From SW132 sp038150125 (lineage in GTDB: Bacteria > Bacteroidota > Rhodothermia > Balneolales > Balneolaceae), in the NCBI RefSeq assembly GCF_038150125.1, contig NZ_JBBVMF010000012.1, forward strand, positions 1 to 64,000: DNA of 64,000 nucleotides, in the 5' to 3' direction. This document shows positions 61,817 to 64,000 of the stretch, in pieces; the stretch's first letter is position 1; each line of letters starts with the position of its first letter. Both the position numbers and the translations under genes were made by a program. The notes under the pieces were generated by a model. The model had not been told where the DNA came from. It saw only the letters and a list, made by a program, of their open reading frames with translations, and searched no databases.

Positions 61817-62748
61817 TGATGAACCGAAGAACTTTTTTGCGCCAGGCATTGACCATGAGTGCCGGTACAATGGTGGCCGGCAGTTCCCTCTTCAGAGGAA
61901 ATACCCCCAGGAATAAGCTTACTATTCTGTATACAAACGATACCCATGCCCGTCTTGACCCATTTCCCTGTAATGCGATACAGTTTGCGGGCCTTGGTGG
62001 GATTGCCCGGCGTGCCAATCTTGTAAAACAGATCCGAAAGCAAGAAAATAATGTGCTCCTTTTCGATGCCGGCGATGTCTTCCAGGGAACGCCGTGGTTT
62101 GATGTTTACGGAGGCGAGGTTGATCTCGAGCTGATGAGCGAGATGAACTATGATGCCATGGCCGTAGGAAATCATGAATTCGACAATGGCCTACAGGCGT
62201 TCGCTGATGCAGCATCAAAAGCAGAATTCCCAATCCTTGCAGCAAACTACGGCACTCGAAACACGCCGCTTAATGATGTGATCCGACGCTTCTTTATAAA
62301 AGAGACGGCGGGAATTAAAATAGGTATTTTCGGTCTGGGCATTGGTCTTAATGGCGTTGTCGATCCAGAACTTTATGGCGCTGTTCGGTCACGTGATCCG
62401 GAAATTTGGGCCAACGGGATGGTCAGAAGTTTACGTGAATTCAATAATTGTGATCTTGTTATCTGCCTGAGTCATCTTGGATTTAGATATGGTAATCCTG
62501 GACGAATGGACGACGTCACACTGGCGGGGAAAGTTGATGGAATTGATTTGATCATTGGCGGCCACACCCATACGTTTTTAGATCAGCCGGAAATAATAAC
62601 TTCTCCATCCGGTTCCAAAACGATTGTGACACAAATGGGGCATAGCGGCATACGTTTGGGGCGTATTGATATTAATCTCGATACCTATCTTGAAAACAGG
62701 GCGACTGATAGCATCCACTCAGAATTTTATACTATTGGCCCAACGTAA
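61816..62748 (+). CDS. Metallophosphatase, 5'-nucleotidase N-terminal half
   Basis: A 310-residue protein with a twin-arginine type signal (MNRRTFLRQALTMSAG, cleavable). The metallophosphatase motifs are in order: LYTNDTHARLDP (Asp, His), LLFDAGDVFQGTPW (GDxxxG), GNHEFDNG (GNHE), LSHLGFRYG and IIGGHTHTF (GHTH). It would hydrolyse phosphate esters of nucleotides in the periplasm. The usual C-terminal nucleoside-binding domain is missing but is encoded by the previous gene, with which it overlaps by 1 bp. Tat export would allow it to fold with its metals first. Confidence 0.88.
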   Translation: MMNRRTFLRQALTMSAGTMVAGSSLFRGNTPRNKLTILYTNDTHARLDPFPCNAIQFAGLGGIARRANLVKQIRKQENNVLLFDAGDVFQGTPWFDVYGGEVDLELMSEMNYDAMAVGNHEFDNGLQAFADAASKAEFPILAANYGTRNTPLNDVIRRFFIKETAGIKIGIFGLGIGLNGVVDPELYGAVRSRDPEIWANGMVRSLREFNNCDLVICLSHLGFRYGNPGRMDDVTLAGKVDGIDLIIGGHTHTFLDQPEIITSPSGSKTIVTQMGHSGIRLGRIDINLDTYLENRATDSIHSEFYTIGPT

Positions 62749-63208
62749 AGCGGGTCGCCGACCCGCTTCCTCCGAACCAAGTAAATCGATGAGAGATGTA
62801 AAAGGGAGAACCCGGTAAACTGCCTGCTAAGAACGACAAATAAATCCATTTACTATATCTTTCCTCCTCGGCTTAGGCAAGCCGAGCTACGTAGAGCGGG
62901 TCGCCGACCCACTTCCTCTGAACTAAGCGAATCGATGAGAGATGCGAAAGGGAGGACCCGGTAAACTATCTGATTAGAACGACAAATAAATCCACTGACT
63001 GAATCTTTCACCCCTCGGCTCAGGCAAGCCGAGCTACGTAGAGCGGGTCGCCGACCCGCTTCCTCCGAGCAAAGGAAATCGATGAGAGATGTAAAAGGGA
63101 TGATCCGGTAAACTGCCTGCTTAGAACGATAAATAAATCCGCTGACTGTATCTTTCCCCACTCGGCTCAGGCGAGCCGAGCTACTTAGAGCGGGTCGCCG
63201 ACCCGCTT
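62749..63208. repeat. REP array: three ~147-bp units with two hairpins each, plus a fourth partial copy
   Basis: Starts at 62749, 62895, 63042 and 63189 (spacing 146, 147, 147). Each unit opens with the near-palindrome AGCGGGTCG-C-CGACCCGCT (one arm of unit 2 has a CA change) and closes with CTCGGCT-caggca-AGCCGAG. Between lies ~90 bp including AATCGATGAGAGATG and ACGACAAATAAATCC. The fourth copy is the hairpin alone and overlaps the 3' end of the RAYT gene. No target duplication was sought. Reading frames through the array are spurious. Confidence 0.9.
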
Positions 63209-63936
63209 CTTTTGAACCATGCAAGCCAATGAATATGGTGTATAAAATGGTGATCAGAAGGCATGATTAAACTTACACTGTCTAAAAATTCCGCCTTGCA
63301 ATACGTATAAGACCATTGTCGCCAATCAGAAATAAGTTTTGCGTTTACAGGATTATTCAAAGTGTAAAGTATAGAGTTTTCGAGTTCTGAAACATCTCTT
63401 ATCAGTCGATCAAAGTTTTCAGCTTGCCAAAATGATCCTTTTCTATTCAATATCTGGTTGCATTTTCTTGCAGTGAACTTTTTTAGGTTACCCAAAATGT
63501 GTGTGACCGGAAATTTTTCTGATTTCATATTTTCTTTAATACTTTTACCTACACAATCAATCTTCTCGTCATCAATGTGACGAAAGACTATGTGAACATG
63601 ATTGGACATTACGCAGTACGCGTACAAATCATAGATCTTATAGTTTCTGAAATGAATTGAATTCTCCACAACTCTTGCAATATCAGGCAGTTTAAGCCAA
63701 TGAGGCCCAGAAAGATTTTGGTCGAGATGTGATTCATATTTGGCGAATATCTGTCTCTCTATTTTGGACCTGAGTTTATCATCAGCATCTTTTCTTAAAT
63801 CTTTTTCAAACTGCTTTCGATATGATTTCAACTCTTGTACGATGTGGACAGGCAGTGATCCAAACAACCGGAACGTTACAAAATATTCACCCCCCTTAAA
63901 TTGTATATGCGGAAGATTTCTCTTGTAATACGCCAT
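63181..63936 (-). CDS. REP-associated tyrosine transposase (RAYT, Y1_Tnp family)
   Basis: A 251-residue IS200/IS605-like Y1 transposase of the RAYT group. It has the His-x-His metal motif in CVMSNHVHIVFRH (His113, His115) and the catalytic tyrosine in ILYTLNNPVNAK (Tyr191). The start MAYYKRNLPHIQFKGGEYFVTF is a typical beginning. The last eight residues (SGSATRSK) are encoded by the fourth REP hairpin itself. It sits at the right edge of the three-unit REP array, the expected arrangement for a REP-moving enzyme. It acts on single-stranded DNA hairpins. Confidence 0.9.
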   Translation of the reverse strand: MAYYKRNLPHIQFKGGEYFVTFRLFGSLPVHIVQELKSYRKQFEKDLRKDADDKLRSKIERQIFAKYESHLDQNLSGPHWLKLPDIARVVENSIHFRNYKIYDLYAYCVMSNHVHIVFRHIDDEKIDCVGKSIKENMKSEKFPVTHILGNLKKFTARKCNQILNRKGSFWQAENFDRLIRDVSELENSILYTLNNPVNAKLISDWRQWSYTYCKAEFLDSVSLIMPSDHHFIHHIHWLAWFKRSGSATRSK

Positions 63937-63973
63937 TTTCTTGATTTTTTATTTTTGATTATACTCTTGATTT

Positions 63974-64000
63974 ATGTCTGAAAATCTAAAAGAAGAGATC
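63974..64000 (+). CDS. Start of an unidentified gene, cut by the window end
   Basis: ATG at 63974 begins MSENLKEEI and runs off the window. It lies 37 bp from the divergent RAYT start. Too little is present to name it. Confidence 0.35.

Noticed and set aside
62853..63224. Minus-strand reading frame of 123 codons
   Set aside because: It is a translation of the REP array: its residues repeat with the same ~49-codon period as the DNA units.
1..64000. CRISPR arrays, tRNA genes, prophage or plasmid modules
   Set aside because: No regularly spaced short repeats with unique spacers, no recognisable tRNA T-arm contexts, and no integrase or phage structural genes. The ~147-bp array is REP type.

Overview
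The window reads as chromosomal DNA from a marine or halophilic member of the Bacteroidota/Balneolota lineage (FCB group), most likely Balneolaceae-like. The reasons are a type IX secretion C-terminal domain with the NYPNPFNP motif, many secreted six-bladed beta-propeller and FG-GAP proteins, a choice-of-anchor B protein, a HmuY-type lipoprotein with its TonB receptor, a HisKA_2 sensor kinase, and weak Shine-Dalgarno use with GTG, TTG and possibly ATT starts. Taxonomy is inferred from family content only. No CRISPR array or tRNA gene was recognised. The first ~17 bases look like the 3' end of a 5S rRNA followed by a strong terminator, so the window begins at the end of an rRNA operon.

Layout. 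0.1-3.3 kb: acyl-CoA dehydrogenase, a zinc-less sirtuin and an SGNH-fold protein in one run. 3.4-5.4 kb (minus): two secreted proteins and a short-chain dehydrogenase. 5.6-8.8 kb: a HisC-type aminotransferase and a fused 2-oxoacid dehydrogenase E1, 17 bp apart. 8.9-16.6 kb: sensor kinase, secreted propeller, VapBC, and a huge periplasmic propeller-amidohydrolase, with three copies of a 33-55 bp hairpin repeat. 17-19.4 kb: two tandem propeller lipoproteins, the second broken by one in-frame stop. 19.5-23.4 kb: hisF-hisE, a tiny zinc-ribbon gene, and priA with one of its two zinc sites substituted. 23.6-25.4 kb: a type IX-secreted protein and an outer-membrane protein.

25.8-33.4 kb: an operon-like run of an unknown protein, two paralogous glutamate-cysteine-ligase-like enzymes each carrying a CBS pair, and an aspartoacylase-like zinc hydrolase. 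It is followed by scpB and a MerC-like membrane protein coupled to a ribbon-helix-helix/zinc-ribbon regulator behind an 11-bp dyad. 34.5-41.5 kb: carbohydrate and peptide use (DUF5060 glycosidase, PpgK-like glucokinase, S9 peptidase, sugar porter). 41.7-44.8 kb: mnmH-selD for selenouridine tRNA, and two small genes, one frameshifted. 45.4-50.9 kb (minus): three large secreted or lipid-anchored repeat proteins. 51.2-53.2 kb: a RES/Xre toxin-antitoxin pair and a compact, apparently defective IS1595-type element.

53.3-59 kb: an island of TonB receptor, HmuY lipoprotein, an exported three-domain CbiX-like chelatase and a c-type haem lipoprotein, preceded by a 19-bp dyad that looks like a metalloregulator site. 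59.1-62.7 kb: mnmA and a 5'-nucleotidase split into two reversed-order genes. 62.7-63.9 kb: three ~147-bp REP units beside their probable RAYT transposase. The two most interesting candidates for undescribed systems are the exported chelatase/HmuY island and the paired CBS-ligase plus deacylase operon. Integrity observations (nonsense split, frameshift, start-less sirtuin, PriA zinc-site loss) are also worth checking.
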